A DNA stretch of 64,000 nucleotides from Microstegium vimineum (lineage: Eukaryota; Streptophyta; Magnoliopsida; Poales; Poaceae): contig CM039123.1 of NCBI GenBank assembly GCA_022036555.1, forward strand, positions 10,169,217 through 10,233,216. The letters are read 5' to 3'. The notes under the pieces were generated by a model. The model searched no databases, had not been told where the DNA came from, and saw nothing but the letters and a program-made list of their open reading frames with translations. This document shows positions 48,254 to 60,561 of the stretch, piece after piece (position 1 is the stretch's first letter; every line of letters starts with the position of its first letter). Both the position numbers and the translations under genes were made by a program.

Positions 48254-48884
48254 CGTTAATTTAAAAAGATATTGCAGTTTGGAACAGTAATATTATACAT
48301 AAGTCTTCAAGAACAATAATTAAAATATAACTTTAAATTTTAAGTTCAAGATGCGGAGTATGACTTTTAACTTCACTCCATTTTTCTTCAGTCATTGCCG
48401 CATGACGCTCTACAAGCCTTGCTCTGTCCCTTTATCTTTTATGTTCCCTAGGATCGAAGACTTGTGGATGTGGATTAGATCCACTTTGAATGTCTGCATT
48501 TTTAGAAGACACACTTAACATCATTCATTATTACTGTAGATGTTAAAGAATTCATATGTATTTACACATCAGCATAAATATTTATCTTCATTGATCTGGT
48601 TTGTCTAAGTCTCTCAATGGCATGCGACTATGCGAGAATTGTGATTTTCATCAGGCTCCATGTAGGAAAGAGGTCTACAAATACACAAAGAAAGTTTTAA
48701 AATATAAAATAGCTATTTAGTTATAAAAAAATTGGTCTTCCGCCGACATTTCGGACTCTGAACACTGTTTCACACTTTGCTCGCACTCGCACGCACGCAC
48801 GGACAATCTGGGAGACGTGCACACCGCTGCTGCCTCTTCGCTCCCGTCGCCGGCGAGCCGGCCGTCCACCCACCCCACCCACCG

Positions 48885-49017
48885 ATGGCTTCAGCGACCG
48901 CGAGGGCGCCGCGGCGCGCTCCCCTCTCCTCGTCCACCACCGCCGCCGCCTCCCCCTGGTACGCGACGCCCTTCCCGGTCCGCAGGCCCCAACCTCACAT
49001 CTCGCCATTTTTCAGGG
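48885..49017 (+). other. First-exon-like GC-rich fragment, source unknown
   Basis: ATG 48885 begins a Ser/Ala/Pro-rich leader (MASATARAPRRAPLSSSTT), with a possible splice donor at TGGTACGC shortly after. It has the composition of a grass plastid-targeting first exon. It lies directly upstream of the ABC1-kinase fragment and in the same orientation, so it may be another captured piece. No homologue was recognised. Confidence 0.35.
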
Positions 49018-49051
49018 GTAGTCCATTGCGTTCGTGCTTCTCTGGATTTCA

Positions 49052-49617
49052 TTGGCGCTGGTGCAGGTGCGTCCCGGCGGGGGAGGAGGCTCGCTCCGGG
49101 TGGGCGGTCCCGGGATTGAGTCCGGACGGGAGGCGCGGAGTCGGGCCCGGGTGGGGATCAGGGTTTTCGTGCGCTACTCCCAGGCCCAGGACTTCTCCAC
49201 ACGCATCCAAGGTAATGAATTGATTTGATTCATTGATCCCCGTTGCTGTAGTGGGTAGCCTTGAATGTTTCGGCTTCTGTAATCTTTGTGTCGGCAACAG
49301 TTAAGTAGCTATAGGAAGGAGTATGTGACAAGGCTATAGGATTTGTGACCCAGTAGATTGGTGGGGATCTGTTGTTCGCTAGACTAATGATAAATGATCT
49401 CTAACAGTGGAGTGACCAAGGCAACAGTAGGTTGTTTGTTCTTTATGAATTTAACAACCAGTTCTGCGATTTTTTTAATTCAGACGCAGATAGAGTTGGT
49501 GAGTTGCCTAAATTAGTCGAGGACCTTCTCCAGACCTCGATTAGCACATGGCCTCGAGGTGCTTTCAGGATGGCCCAAGGGATCCAAGCTGTGCTTGGGG
49601 TTGGTGGGGAGTGGCTA
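49052..49617 (+). pseudogene. N-terminal fragment of an ABC1/aarF-domain kinase gene
   Basis: ABC1 (aarF) kinases are atypical kinases of plastids and mitochondria. Exon 1 (49052-49211) reads LALVQVRP... through VFVRYSQAQDFSTRIQ and splices at AAG|GTAATG to exon 2 (49484 onward), restoring DADRVGELPKLVEDLLQTSI, then PRGAFRMAQGIQAVLGVGGE and WL. This matches, from memory of the family, the N-terminus of the plastid ABC1K protein of the Arabidopsis At5g05200 type. Homology stops at about 49617; the kinase domain (more than 350 residues) is absent. The expected initiator ATG appears as TTG at 49052. The intact intron means it was copied from genomic DNA, not from mRNA. It is followed by an SFT2-like fragment. 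Confidence 0.7.
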
Positions 49618-50609
49618 CATTTTGGCAGATTCGCATACCTTTTCTTCAACATTCTTTCAATTCTTAGGTGGATTTAGACGGGTAATTCAGTAACGAGGTT
49701 GCACGGGGTTCATTGTTTCTGCACTGTTTTCTACATGCTGCTTCTATCTAGCTATTGTTGCTATATTTTCCCTATTCCATTCTGGTTTCAATTCTCTTTC
49801 AAGATTTGGTTACTGAGATAGTGGAAATCCGAAGTAGTAATACCCCATACCTTCTATCTGTTTTTTTTTAAATATTCTTAGCTGATTCCTCTTAACTCTA
49901 TACCCCAATCAGTAACACTTGAACTGAAATTTTTAGCTAAGGTGGATCTTTGATACAATTATGAGAGGCCTAATCCCTGTCATAGCAGAGTAGAAGATTT
50001 TTAATTTGCAACTGAACAAAGAGAAACAAAATATTTATTTTCATATCAGGTTGTGGGTTCTTCAGCATAATAGAAGATCACCAAGTATTTGTTTCCTAAT
50101 TCCTCAACTATAGCAAACCTGAGGGGGATTCAATGGAGAAAATTAGAAAATGATATTTATTGATTAACTATCAATTTACCTTTTGAATCCTATAGAGGGA
50201 TTTCAAAGAAAAGGTATGCTTCCTTTTTTGAATCCTATAGTAGGATTCTAGAAAGGGAAATTCATCCATGCATAATAGAGGTTGCCAAGGTTGTGGTAAA
50301 CTTAATGGGTTTCTGTGTGGCCTTGTATCTTTTCAGCTCTGGGAACTTTCTGATTAGAATATACAGGAACATGATAAATTGGTTTGTTTGGGAAATTTTC
50401 AGGTCTGCTGCCATTTCAACATTTCTACAATTATTTGTACGTTAAGTGTGCGTACCGATAAATATGAGATCAATATTGATATAAAGATACACAGCTCTCC
50501 TGCATGTTTGAGAAAAAATAAATAGGAGATCAATACATGTGTTCTCTATTTATGTTAGTTATTTTTCTTCAATAGTTACCATATGCTGATTTCAACCTTT
50601 GTTTGGCAG

Positions 50610-50913
50610 CACAACCTTTGTTATGGGCCCACAAAAACAGCTAAGGATGATGTTTGATCCAGTTCGTCTGTATGCAACGGCTGTTTATGTTGGATGTGTT
50701 GTTCTGGCTCTAATCTTTGTTCTTTGGGTTCGTAATATTTGAACTGTTCTTGTTTCTTTTTTTTCTCATGGGCTTATTCTCATAGCCACTAAATTGAACA
50801 GACATATATTGAAATCACACATAACCATCTTTGCATTTGGTGGAACTGTGCAGATTCATGACAAGCTGCTAACCCTGATTGCGATCATATGTGAGATCTG
50901 CGCCCTATTTTGG
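50610..50913 (+). pseudogene. C-terminal-half fragment of an SFT2-like vesicle transport gene
   Basis: SFT2/GOT1-type proteins are small four-helix Golgi membrane proteins. Exon-like segment 50610-50727 (acceptor TTTGGCAG) encodes TTFVMGPQKQLRMMFDPVRL followed by a hydrophobic helix (YVGCVVLALIFVLW). Segment 50854-50913 (acceptor ACTGTGCAG, donor GTAAGT) encodes IHDKLLTLIAIICEICALFW. Together they match the third and fourth helices of the family. The upstream helices and the final exon (usually YSLSYIPFAR-like) are not found nearby. The fragment lies on the same strand as the ABC1-kinase fragment, about 1 kb downstream, which suggests both were carried by one transposon. Confidence 0.7.
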
Positions 50914-52548
50914 TAAGTCATACTCATGCAGCCACTGCTGCACTAACGATACTGAATGCAAATATGCCTTCCTTAAAGTGACTGATAAAATAACATATGA
51001 GACATCATAAAATAGAAAATTGTTGTCAGCTGCTATTTTCCAGGAATCAACTGCAGTTTGTTACTCACGTGTTCATCTGTGCTATGCGTGATTTCCACAA
51101 TCATTTTACATGTACAATCCATGTCAAAGAAACAAATGAAGTGCTAAATAGAGAACCATCTCAAACTTTTGTAAACTCATGGTCTGGGACTCTGTATTGA
51201 AACTGATATAGCACTGTTCTTTTGTGCTCTGTTACTCCACGGTTGGCATGTTCATAGGGAAAAAATAGTGCTAATTTGTTTACTTACATATACATCTGCA
51301 GAGTATTTGCGTGGTACTATTTAGTGGTAAGTGACAATGTGCATTTTCCAGAACATACTTCTAGTTTTTGTACCTTAAATTAAATGACTGCATATAATTT
51401 GGAAAATCAAAAGTTCTCTGAACTATCTTACCATTAATGGAGTATATGCTAGTTTGCTCACTATCTTTTCATAAACAGTGTGGCTGTCAGTTACTCCCTC
51501 TGTTTGTTTGTAAGTCGGTTTAATTATGTCCTAACTCAAACTTCTCTAACTTTGACCAAGTTTATAGACAAATAAATATGTTCAAACCCAAATAAATGTA
51601 TTACCAATGCATTCCCAAATTTATTTCATGAAACTATTTTGATGTTGACCCCTCCTCCTATGAACTTGCTCAAAGTTAGACGAGTTTGATTTAGGACAAC
51701 ACTAAAATGACCTACAGTTTGGAATGGAGTACCAAATTGTAAAGCTGGATTTATAGGTTGTGGCTTGTGGCTGTCGTACCTTCTTGTCATTTTTTTTTTG
51801 AATGAATGTGCACAGTGCACCATTTATAAGATAAGGTGTCTTATACCTACCTGCAACAAACTGCAAGTTCTTTTGCCCCTGCCAGACTCCAATCACTTTG
51901 ATTTCACATAATTAAAGACATAATAGAACTTAGAATAAAAATATTTTGTTCACTAAAAAACAACTTTGTTCTCTAATAGAGAACCTGATACACAAACACA
52001 ACTCTGTTGATTTCCAATGCTTGTTAGTTTTCATTTAGATGTTTTCTGTAACATGTTACATGCTTAGGTTTATATTATCTGGGTTGTCTTGTCAATTTTG
52101 GGTTTCTGGAACATAGGTTTGTTTTACAAATTAGTTCCAAACAGAGGCAAACAATTACAAAACAAGCTCTTTGGGAATCCTAAAGATAAACACAACAGGC
52201 GCTAGATTCATGGCCATTGGTAATTTTTCTAGATTGTTTTTTTTTGCGCAGTTCTAATGTGTCATGTATTCTATGGTTTGATAATTCACAGAATCGATAA
52301 ACTCCACCATGATTGAGATGCGAAGTACTGGGAGACGCAGTTGATGTGGTCCAGCACACTTGTCAACGCTTCCCGTCCTGTGACGCCGGCAATGATGGAG
52401 ATGAACGACGCCCTTGATGCAGTTGATGGAGATGATGGCGGTGTCGGGGTGGCATTGTCGACGGCAGCAGCCTGACGACTCGACTTGGCCTTTCGGTACT
52501 TCCGGTCGTGTACTCCCTGATGGCGTTGTCGACGGCGTCAGCCTGCGC
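50914..52548. other. Flank of the captured fragments
   Basis: AT-rich sequence containing the Stowaway-like element at 51494 and a short T-run/non-LTR-like end near 51789. A possible acceptor CTGCAG at 51297-51302 is followed by GTATTTGCGTGGTAC but does not continue the SFT2 protein. Confidence 0.35.
51494..51729. mobile_element. Stowaway-like MITE, 236 bp
   Basis: Starts CTCCCTCTGTTTGTTTGTAA and ends ACAGTTTGGAATGGAG, imperfect inverted repeats flanked by TA on both sides (51492-51493 and 51730-51731). Non-coding. Confidence 0.7.
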
Positions 52549-53280
52549 TTCCCGTCGTGTACTGCCGGCGATGATGGAGATGATGGTGTTGTCGACGGCG
52601 GCGAGAAGAGAAAACTGGAGATACGGCGAGAGATGAGATCGTGTGTTTTGTTGACCTCGTGACCTTTTTTTATCTTTTGTGAGCCGTGAGAGAACCGTCG
52701 GGCGGGGAACCGCCGTGCTTTTTTTTTGCGTGGGTTGTTTTTTTCGCTTGAGTATCGCTACGGGGGTCCTTTTGTTTTGCGTGAGTTTCCTATCATGGCA
52801 GCCCGACGACTCAGACTTGGCCTTTCGGTACTTTTTTTTTTATCTTTTGTGAGCCGTGAGAGAACCGTTGGGATGATGGTGTTGTCGACGGCGTGCCGGT
52901 TCCCGTCGTGTAGTGCCGGCGATGATGGAGATGATGGCGTTGTCGACGGCGGCGAGAAGATACGGCGAGAGATGAGATCGTGTGTTTTGTTGACCAGATC
53001 GTGACCTTTTTTTATTTTTTGTGAGCCGTGAGAGAACCGTCGGGCGGGGAACCGCTGTGCTTTTTTTTTTGCGTGGGTTGTTTTTTTTTCGCATGAAGAT
53101 ACGGCGAGAGATGAGATCGTGTGTTTTGTTGACCAGATCGCGACCTTTTTTTATCTTTTGTGAGCCGTGACCTTTTTTTATCTTTTGTGAGCCGTGAGAG
53201 AACCGTCGGGCGGGGAACCGCGTGCTTTTCTTTTGCGTGGGTTGTATTTTTTTCGCATGAGTATCGCTACGGGGTCCGCA
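52549..53280. repeat. Tandem array of about 180-350-bp units, three copies
   Basis: The blocks ATACGGCGAGAGATGAGATC, GTGTGTTTTGTTGACC, TTTTGTGAGCCGTGAGAGAA, CCGTCGGGCGGGGAACCG and GCGTGGGTTGTTTTTTTCGC recur in fixed order starting near 52619, 52961 and 53097. The first two units also carry CGGCGATGATGGAGATGATG in front. Unit 3 has a further internal duplication of CTTTTTTTATCTTTTGTGAG. GC-rich words alternate with T-runs. No protein is supported. It closes the accessory block on its right side. Confidence 0.8.
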
Positions 53281-54181
53281 AAGTCGTAAGACCATGTATG
53301 GGGGCTGACACCATGTTTTAGTTGTAGAGATTTACCACTTAATGCGTAGCGCCGAAAAATTCTGGAATAAATCTAGAATAAAGTGTCGTACCCAGGATTT
53401 GAACATTAGGTGAGAGCTCCTGAACTAATGACCTTTGTCATTGCGCTGTGAATCGCTTGACTAAATATTACTATATTACCATATAAATTTGGTAAAACTT
53501 GAAGATGTTTTTGGCTCTTAACGCTTATATAATTTAATTTAACATGTTTTAACTCTTCGAACTTATAATTTAAGATGGGGCTTATAATTTAAGACAGAGT
53601 TTAAGACGGAGAGGGTAGCTAAGAGATGTTCGGGAATGGTTGTTCCCTGCGGGAAGATCTGTCTTGCTGTCGCCGTGGTTCTCCTCACCGCTGATGCCGT
53701 CGACTATAAGGTCAGTGGAAATTAAATCTGTTCTTCACGGATCTCTCAATACTCTCCGCTTCCACCTCCACCCATCATTGACGCGATCCGCTCCCTCACG
53801 ATCCACAATCTTAATTTGAGTGCTTTCAAAATTAATTTTAAATTAAAACCTTAATTTTCACATGTGCCTTACTAGGACAATGGCATGACTTAAATGCACA
53901 ATTTCGCATACAGAGATGCTCATACTCTATAAATATTTTACTTCATCCATCTATAAATCCTGACAATACCCGAACAAAAAAGCTTCCATCTGCTAAATAG
54001 AACAAGTGATACAAGAGCAATCAGTACCGAAAAAGCGTCTCAAGTTATTCCTTCTGCAGATGCCACAACTCTAGAAATGTGGCACTGCAGACAAGTACCA
54101 AACGTAGATCTATGAATACATTGGCATAAATGTCATAGCAGAGTGATCCAATGCAGGCAATATGATAGAAACGCCAGGTGT
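53281..54181. other. 3' flank of the glutaredoxin gene
   Basis: Contains ACCCAGGATTTGAAC at 53390, a B-box-like word in minus orientation but without a tRNA fold. The right 250 bases should include the glutaredoxin 3' untranslated region. No further gene was recognised. Confidence 0.4.
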
Positions 54182-55835
54182 CTACTCTGACAGAGTCGAC
54201 TTCAACTCTCCGCTCTTCTCCATCTCAAGAATGATATCACAACCACCAATCAGCTCTGATTTGTAGTACAGCTGGGGGAAGGTTGGCCAGTTGGAGTATG
54301 TCTTCAAACCTTGCCTAACCTCCTCATCAGATAAGATGTCAAAGGACCCAAAGCTGACCCCTTCCTTCTTCAAGGCGTTCACAACCTTTGAACTGAAGCC
54401 GCAACGAGGAGCATCTGGAGTGCCCTTCATGAAAAGCATCACTGGTGCAGAGGAAATCAGGGACTTCAATCTGTCCTCCAGACTTTCTTTTGGAATAACC
54501 CCTTTGTCAGACAGGACCTTCTTCAGCTCACCACTCTTATGCATCTCCATCACTATGTCTGAGCCGCCAACCAGTTCGCCTTTTATGTACAGTTGAGGGT
54601 AACTGGGCCAGTTCGAGAAGACTTTCAGCCCCTGTCTAACTTCATCATCTGAAAGAATGTCAAAACTGGAGAAAGGAATGTTCTCTTGCTTAAGTATGTG
54701 GAGCAACTTCCCACTGAACCCACACTTTGGTTCCTCAGGTGTACCTTTGATGAATACCATCACTGGGCTGGAATTAATAAGGCTTTCCAACCGAGCTTTC
54801 TGAGCATCAGTAAGCCCCATTGGTTCAGAAACCGCACCACCCTTCTCAGTTGCAGACTCAGGTTCACCTACTTCATTTTTGCTTCCCTGTGGTTTGAGGG
54901 GAATATTGTGCTCCTCAAAAACATCCTTCAATTCACCACTGTCATGCATAGCAATAACAATATCACATCCACCAAGCAGCTCACCTTTGCAGTAGAGTTG
55001 AGGAAAAGTGGGCCAGTTGGAGAACTTCTTCATACCCTCACGAACCTCATTATCTGTAAGAATGTCAAAGCTCCCAAAATTGACTCCTTCCTGCTTCAAA
55101 ATGTCAACCACTTTACGGCTGAAACCACACCTTGGTTGTTCTGGGGTTCCCTTCATAAATAAAAACACAGGATGGGAATTGACAAGCTGCTCCAATCGCT
55201 TATTCAATGCATCTTCCATGCTACCAGAGTTTGTGCTTTCAGCAGCAGAAGAACCATTTTTTTGTGCCATCTTTTGGATGTTTTCAAGTACAGCAGGCCC
55301 AGCAGCAACTCCGAGGCTAGCAGGTACAGCAGACTCCGCAACACTAGCAGGCCCAGCTACTTTTGCAACCTTATTGGCTAGGCTGGCTGGGTTTGCTCCC
55401 TCCAAAGTATCGACAGTTTTGCCTTCCTGCAAGCAGACAACATATGCATGAAAAGGGGCACTTCTCAGAAAAAGATCAGCATACAAGTGTTTCAAAGCAG
55501 CCAGTAACGAACATTAAGCATTGCAAGAAACTCCTGAAGTTAACCAACCAAAAGAGTGGTTCTTCGCCACACCAGGGCACGCCCGAATTTTATTGATCAT
55601 TACCAAAGTGATGAAATGAAGGGTATGCCACACACAAAAAAATATCCACATACATAATACAAGCACTATAGAAAACTAATATATTAGAACGCTTTCCTTG
55701 CAAAATTTAATTGTATACCACCATGCAGAATTAGAACACAAGACAACCAAATGTAAGAGGCAGTGACCACGGATAAAATCAACTAATTTACTATTTGTAG
55801 CAAACAAATTAACAATATAGCGGATATCACAATTT

Positions 55836-55903
<68 letters not shown>

Positions 55904-58783
55904 TATAGGTCCTACAGAAGTCCGGACTCCACATGCCATGACACTGTAACTAAGAAAAAAGAAACTATACAAGCATCCTTTTGTGAAATGTACTCACAAG
56001 CATTACACAGGTTGAGCCACTGATATCACAGAAAACACTTCAATTGGCACTATGAAGCCTTTAATCACTGAAAGCCTATACAGGCTACAAAATCATACAG
56101 CACGCCTAAGCCTAACCAAAATCTATTGTTCATCCAAATAGACTCTTTGGCATAGAGTACAGAAAATTAGTGAAAATAAATTTATACAAAAATTCATTGT
56201 ATGCAGACTCGAGTTTTTTTTAATGAAAAGGCAGGAGCTTTGCCATTTAATTAAGAAGGAAATAAGTAAATTTACAAGAGGTGGATCACCCCCATGCCAA
56301 ACTCAAGCAGAGAACTTAGAAGAGCACTAAATTTGCCAAGAATGGAACCCTAACCATGGTTCAAGTGAAAATGATGAAACACCTACAAAGTTGTTATTTA
56401 TTATTTAGTATACAAAAAAGCATATCTCTATTGTGGACACAGATACGTATGGGCCTGAGAACCAGGGCCAGGACTCATCGTAGGGTAGCTGACTGGGAGT
56501 CAAGGCACAATCAGGCAAGGAGAGACAAGAGAGAAGAGACTATCAGTGTCTGATTTCAATGGATCCCCTTTATAGGTGTATTGACCAGGGCTTCTATCAA
56601 GACCAAGAAAAGTTTTCTGATGCATGGAATCCATTTGAAAGAAAAGAAAATGGCAGGATAACTAATCATTGCATCCTAAGTATGAACTGATCTATCTTCC
56701 AAATAATGATGCATCACACAGTTCCTTGTCAACAGTGCTTGCATGCTACTCTTCTGCACATAAAAGTGAATAGTCTGCAACAGTAATACTGTAGTGCCAA
56801 TTAGAGGTTTGCTGGTTTCAACATGAGTATAATGGCAAAATTGAAGAGATGGATCCAAATCATCTTAACCACTTGCTATAATAAAAGAGCAATTCTCATT
56901 TATTAAGCATTGTACTCATGATGTCATGATTGGCAGCAAGAAAATATATGCGGTTATTCAACTACCATGAAGATGACTAGTATCATGATTCTATCAGAAG
57001 TATTGTGCATTAAAAAGGGGAACAAAATGTTTATTAACAAGAAGAAAGGCCAAATTATATTATTCAGTAATTGCAAATACCTTGCAGAAAACAAAATATG
57101 GCACCGCTGTAACTCCATATGCCTCTGATATTTCCGGTTGTTCTTCAGCTTCAACCTGAACAGAAGTCATCAATCATCAGTGCAAGGAACAAATAAGCAA
57201 ACAATGTAGCACCCTCCTATTCATGCTGCCAGCAAATAAGCAATAATTAATGGACACAATATGGGACAGAGAAGTAACCCCTGAACATAATGGGTATAAA
57301 TGAAAGAAATGATTAAAAATCATAAATGGTTAAAAGATCAGTCTGATTATTCAGTGACAAGACCAATGAAAAAACAGATGGATAATAGATTAATTACACT
57401 TGTGTTTATCTCTCTTAAATTAGTTCATAGCTCAATGGAAAGAGTGAAATATCACAGGCTCAACTTGGCTGGATTCAGTTAAGCATAGTGGAAACAGAGA
57501 TGAAAATGGAGTAATTGGCTGGACTCACTCAGTAAATCAACTTTGTACACATCACAAGATTGTGTAACTACCTCATCTCAGCATGGCACTATATTATCAT
57601 CATCACGCCAGAATTATTTAGCATCAAACATACAAGCAGGCTACTTAGGATAGCATTTGTTTAGGCAGTACCAAATATACAGCGCCAGAGTTTAATATTT
57701 CCATATGACTTCGCTAATGAACAATCAAAGTCCACATGTGGCGCATAACAATAACAGGATACCAAGGGGAAAAATCTTCCCTTTGACCCATCTAATACAT
57801 TTATAGATTGGTACCCCCTATGTCAAAAAAAAGAATGTAACTCTAACTCTGTCACAGTACCAAGTTAAAGGATCTTAAGTTTGACTAGCTATAAATATAA
57901 ATATCAATATTATCATATTAAATAAGTATCATCGGATTCATGAGATATATTTTCATAGTATAATTATTTGGTGTCATAACTATTATTTTTTTATACCTAT
58001 ATAGCTGGTCAAATTTTAGACACTTTAACCGAGAATGCACCTAGAATGTTGGGACGGAGCGGAGGATAATTAGTAGTGAAAAATATAGTGGAAACCAGGC
58101 CATAGGCATCAGCAATGCAGAATATTAAACGTAATCCTATAAAACGTAATCCCAAAAATTTGAGTACTCTATGCGCTAAAAAGTAAGGCTCCCACAACTT
58201 CAATGTTAACTAAGGACTTAGGTTACAATATGTTTCAAACTATATTATAAACAGATAATTCAGGCACAGGAGTTATTTCACGAAATTATTTCAGTGACAA
58301 ACATAACAATTGAGTTTATCAATTTAGAATACCGAGCTCTCATTTTGCACTACGCCTTCCTGACTACTAAATCTGTGGACAAAGGCGCAAAGGTACAGGT
58401 ACCTCACAAGAGGGAGAAAAATTTCACAGTAGAACAAGGCAGCCATAGAAAGCTAACTACATCCGCCTTAATAACGACACTAAAAACCCTAGAGCCCCAA
58501 AACGCCTCGACGATAGCATCCACCGGCGTTGCGATGGGAACGAACAGAACCGAATCTACTACGATCGGGAAGGGGCGAGTCGAAAGGGGGCAGCGGAAGC
58601 ACGTACCCGGAGGAAGGCCGCGTGGGGGAAATCGACGGCGAGGTGCGCGAAGACCTCGTCCATCTGCTTGGACGCCTCGCACCAGGACGCCCAGAAGTGC
58701 ACGGCCGCCGCCCGTGCCCCGGCGACCGCCGCCTCCAGCTCCGCCGGCGAGCCCACCTCCCTCACCGCCCCGCCGCTCGCCAT
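54182..58783 (-). CDS. GRXS17: Monothiol glutaredoxin with thioredoxin domain, GRXS17 type, 498 aa
   Basis: Multi-domain CGFS glutaredoxins bind iron-sulfur clusters in the cytosol/nucleus and contribute to cluster assembly and redox and temperature responses in plants (rice orthologue named GRXS11). Exons on the minus strand are 58783-58607, 57155-57081 and 55426-54182, giving 59 + 25 + 414 residues. Junctions are FLR|VEAEEQ and VFCK|EGKTVD, both phase 0 with GT-AG. The N-terminal thioredoxin-like domain carries WASWCEAS with a single Cys at residue 35. Three glutaredoxin domains follow, with active sites PRCGFS (Cys 184), PKCGFS (Cys 319) and PRCGFS (Cys 426), each with the conserved NWP(T/S)(F/Y)PQLY and GG(C/S)DI motifs. 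Linkers are charged and low-complexity. Length fits the family (about 490). Intron 1 contains a Stowaway element and intron 2 an AT microsatellite and a retroposon-like T-run. No defect was seen. Confidence 0.95.
55838..55908. repeat. (AT)n microsatellite in glutaredoxin intron 2
   Basis: About 70 bases of TA repeats, the longest AT run in the window, within the second intron of the glutaredoxin gene. Confidence 0.85.
57814..58064. mobile_element. Stowaway-like MITE in glutaredoxin intron 1
   Basis: Left end CCCCCTATGTCAAAAAAAAG and right end TTGGGACGGAGCGGAGG, imperfect inverted repeats, with TA just outside the left end and an A-TA context on the right. AT-rich interior. It lies wholly inside intron 1 (57156-58606), away from splice sites. 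Confidence 0.5.
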
Positions 58784-60561
58784 CGCCCCTTCTCTGTTAT
58801 CCTACGCGGCGGTTGGATGAGAAGGGATGTGGGGAAGGGCTGAAGGAGACAGGAGTTGAAGAGGAGGAAGATGCGGAAGAGACGAGGAGGACACGGGTGC
58901 TGTTCTGGGGTTGCGGCTTGGGGTTTTCCTCTGCTCTGCGCCGCCTCGATCGATCGGGGGGCCGGAGCAGCGAGGCCGAAGGTGTGCCGCCTCCTCGGCT
59001 TTTCTGGGGGTTAGTTCCCGTGCGGCGCGACGGCGACTGAACATTCCAGATGGGGGGCGGGCGCGTGGGAAAGCGACGGGCCGGCGGACGGAGACCGGGT
59101 GGGCCGCGGGCGATTCGGCACAACAAGCTGGGCCGGTTTCTTGCTGGGTGTGCGGGCCGAACTGCCCTGTGATGCTATGATGGTTTTGGCCCGCTCTGCC
59201 GAGCGCATTTTTGGGGGGACGTGTGGTTTGGTGACGGCGCCGGCCTGGCAAAAGTGGCGTCGTGCGCTGGGGCGACGGTGGGGTATAGCCGGCGTCTGGG
59301 CGCTCCGCTGCCGGGTCGAGGAGCTATAAAACGGAGGGGTCGCAGAAGCTGGTGAGCGCCCTCGTCGGGCAGAAACCCTAGTCGGTCGCCACACGTCACC
59401 ACGGCCGCCTCACACCATCGGCCTATGATAGCAGATTAGCAGTCCCATTCCTCCCGTGTCTGAGTTCTCTCTTGCTTCTTCAGATCCGTTTATTTAGGTG
59501 TGGGGGTGCTATCAGCTGATAGCCTGATACTGCCTCGGTTTCCTGTTTGTGTTTCTGCGAGCTGTGTATTTCGATGCGGTTTTATAGTCTTTTGCCATGC
59601 GTGCGTCTTTGCCGGATCACACGGATCGATGATGCTGTTCAAGAAATACTGCGTTATCTTCCTGATGCAAGGCCATCGTTTCGTTACGAAGGCTTCCTGA
59701 TGACACAACTATCTTGCTGAAATCCAAGTGCGCAACTTTTCTTTTCCTTTTTTTTATTTTTTGTTTCTGTATTTCTCGCCGTCTGCTTTTTTCCTCCTCT
59801 GGATTGAATTGTGCGTTTGATCAAATGCACTGTCAGATATCGTAGCGGCCAGAGCTTGGATTCATGCTGTTGGGAACACTAGTAAATATGACCAGGCAAT
59901 AGCTCTATTATACAAAAAAAAAAAGTTTTGATTTGGCAATAGTGGAATCTATCGCTTTGTTATACACAACAAGATTTGATTTGGATTCGTGCTGATGCTG
60001 TTTGGTACTACTAGTAAATATGACAAGGCAATATTGGAAATGACGATGTTATACAAAACAACACTTTCCAGATAACATACCACACAGAAAACAACATGAC
60101 CACATGATGCTATCTCTTCGTTTTAACATACTACACTAAGCACTTGGCGCAATTAGGCTTTCCAGATAATAACGTGCAATTAGGCTTTCTAGATAATAAC
60201 AAACCAAATGTACAGCACATGGCGTCTGGGCATTGGGCACAACCAGAAACGCGGCATCAGTGCATCAGAAACATGGTATGGTATGGGTCCCATGGGAGCA
60301 GCGAGCTTAACCAAATTGACTGCGTACATGTTTAGTGAACCCGGCCTATAATAATACAAATAGTTCAGCCAGTTGCCAGTTTAATGAATGTCTAAGGTAT
60401 CATCTGGCGGACACAGGTTAACTGAGATAAGACACGTTTACATTACAGGAAAACAGGTAAGCAATCTAACATCACTGTTTCCAGAACTGTCAAGCGACCT
60501 TATCTACATCAACACCTGCAGCACCCTCTGGTAGCTGGCAGCGATGAGCTTACCCATCTCC
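58784..60561. other. Glutaredoxin promoter side and spacer
   Basis: 58784-59420 is GC-rich and should contain the glutaredoxin 5' leader and promoter. Its open frames are composition artefacts. Further right lie an imperfect repeat (about 59870-59935 and 59995-60065, shared words CTAGTAAATATGAC and AGGCAATA) and a 29-base tandem pair CAATTAGGCTTTC.AGATAA at about 60149-60203. No other gene was recognised. Confidence 0.45.

Noticed and set aside
52414..53295. Open frames in the tandem array, including a Lys-rich minus-strand frame
   Set aside because: Periodic composition from the repeat units, with no conserved domain.
53380..53460. tRNA- or SINE-like word GTTCAAATCCTGGGT on the minus strand
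   Set aside because: Only the B-box-like word is present. No tRNA fold, poly(A) tail or target duplication was found.
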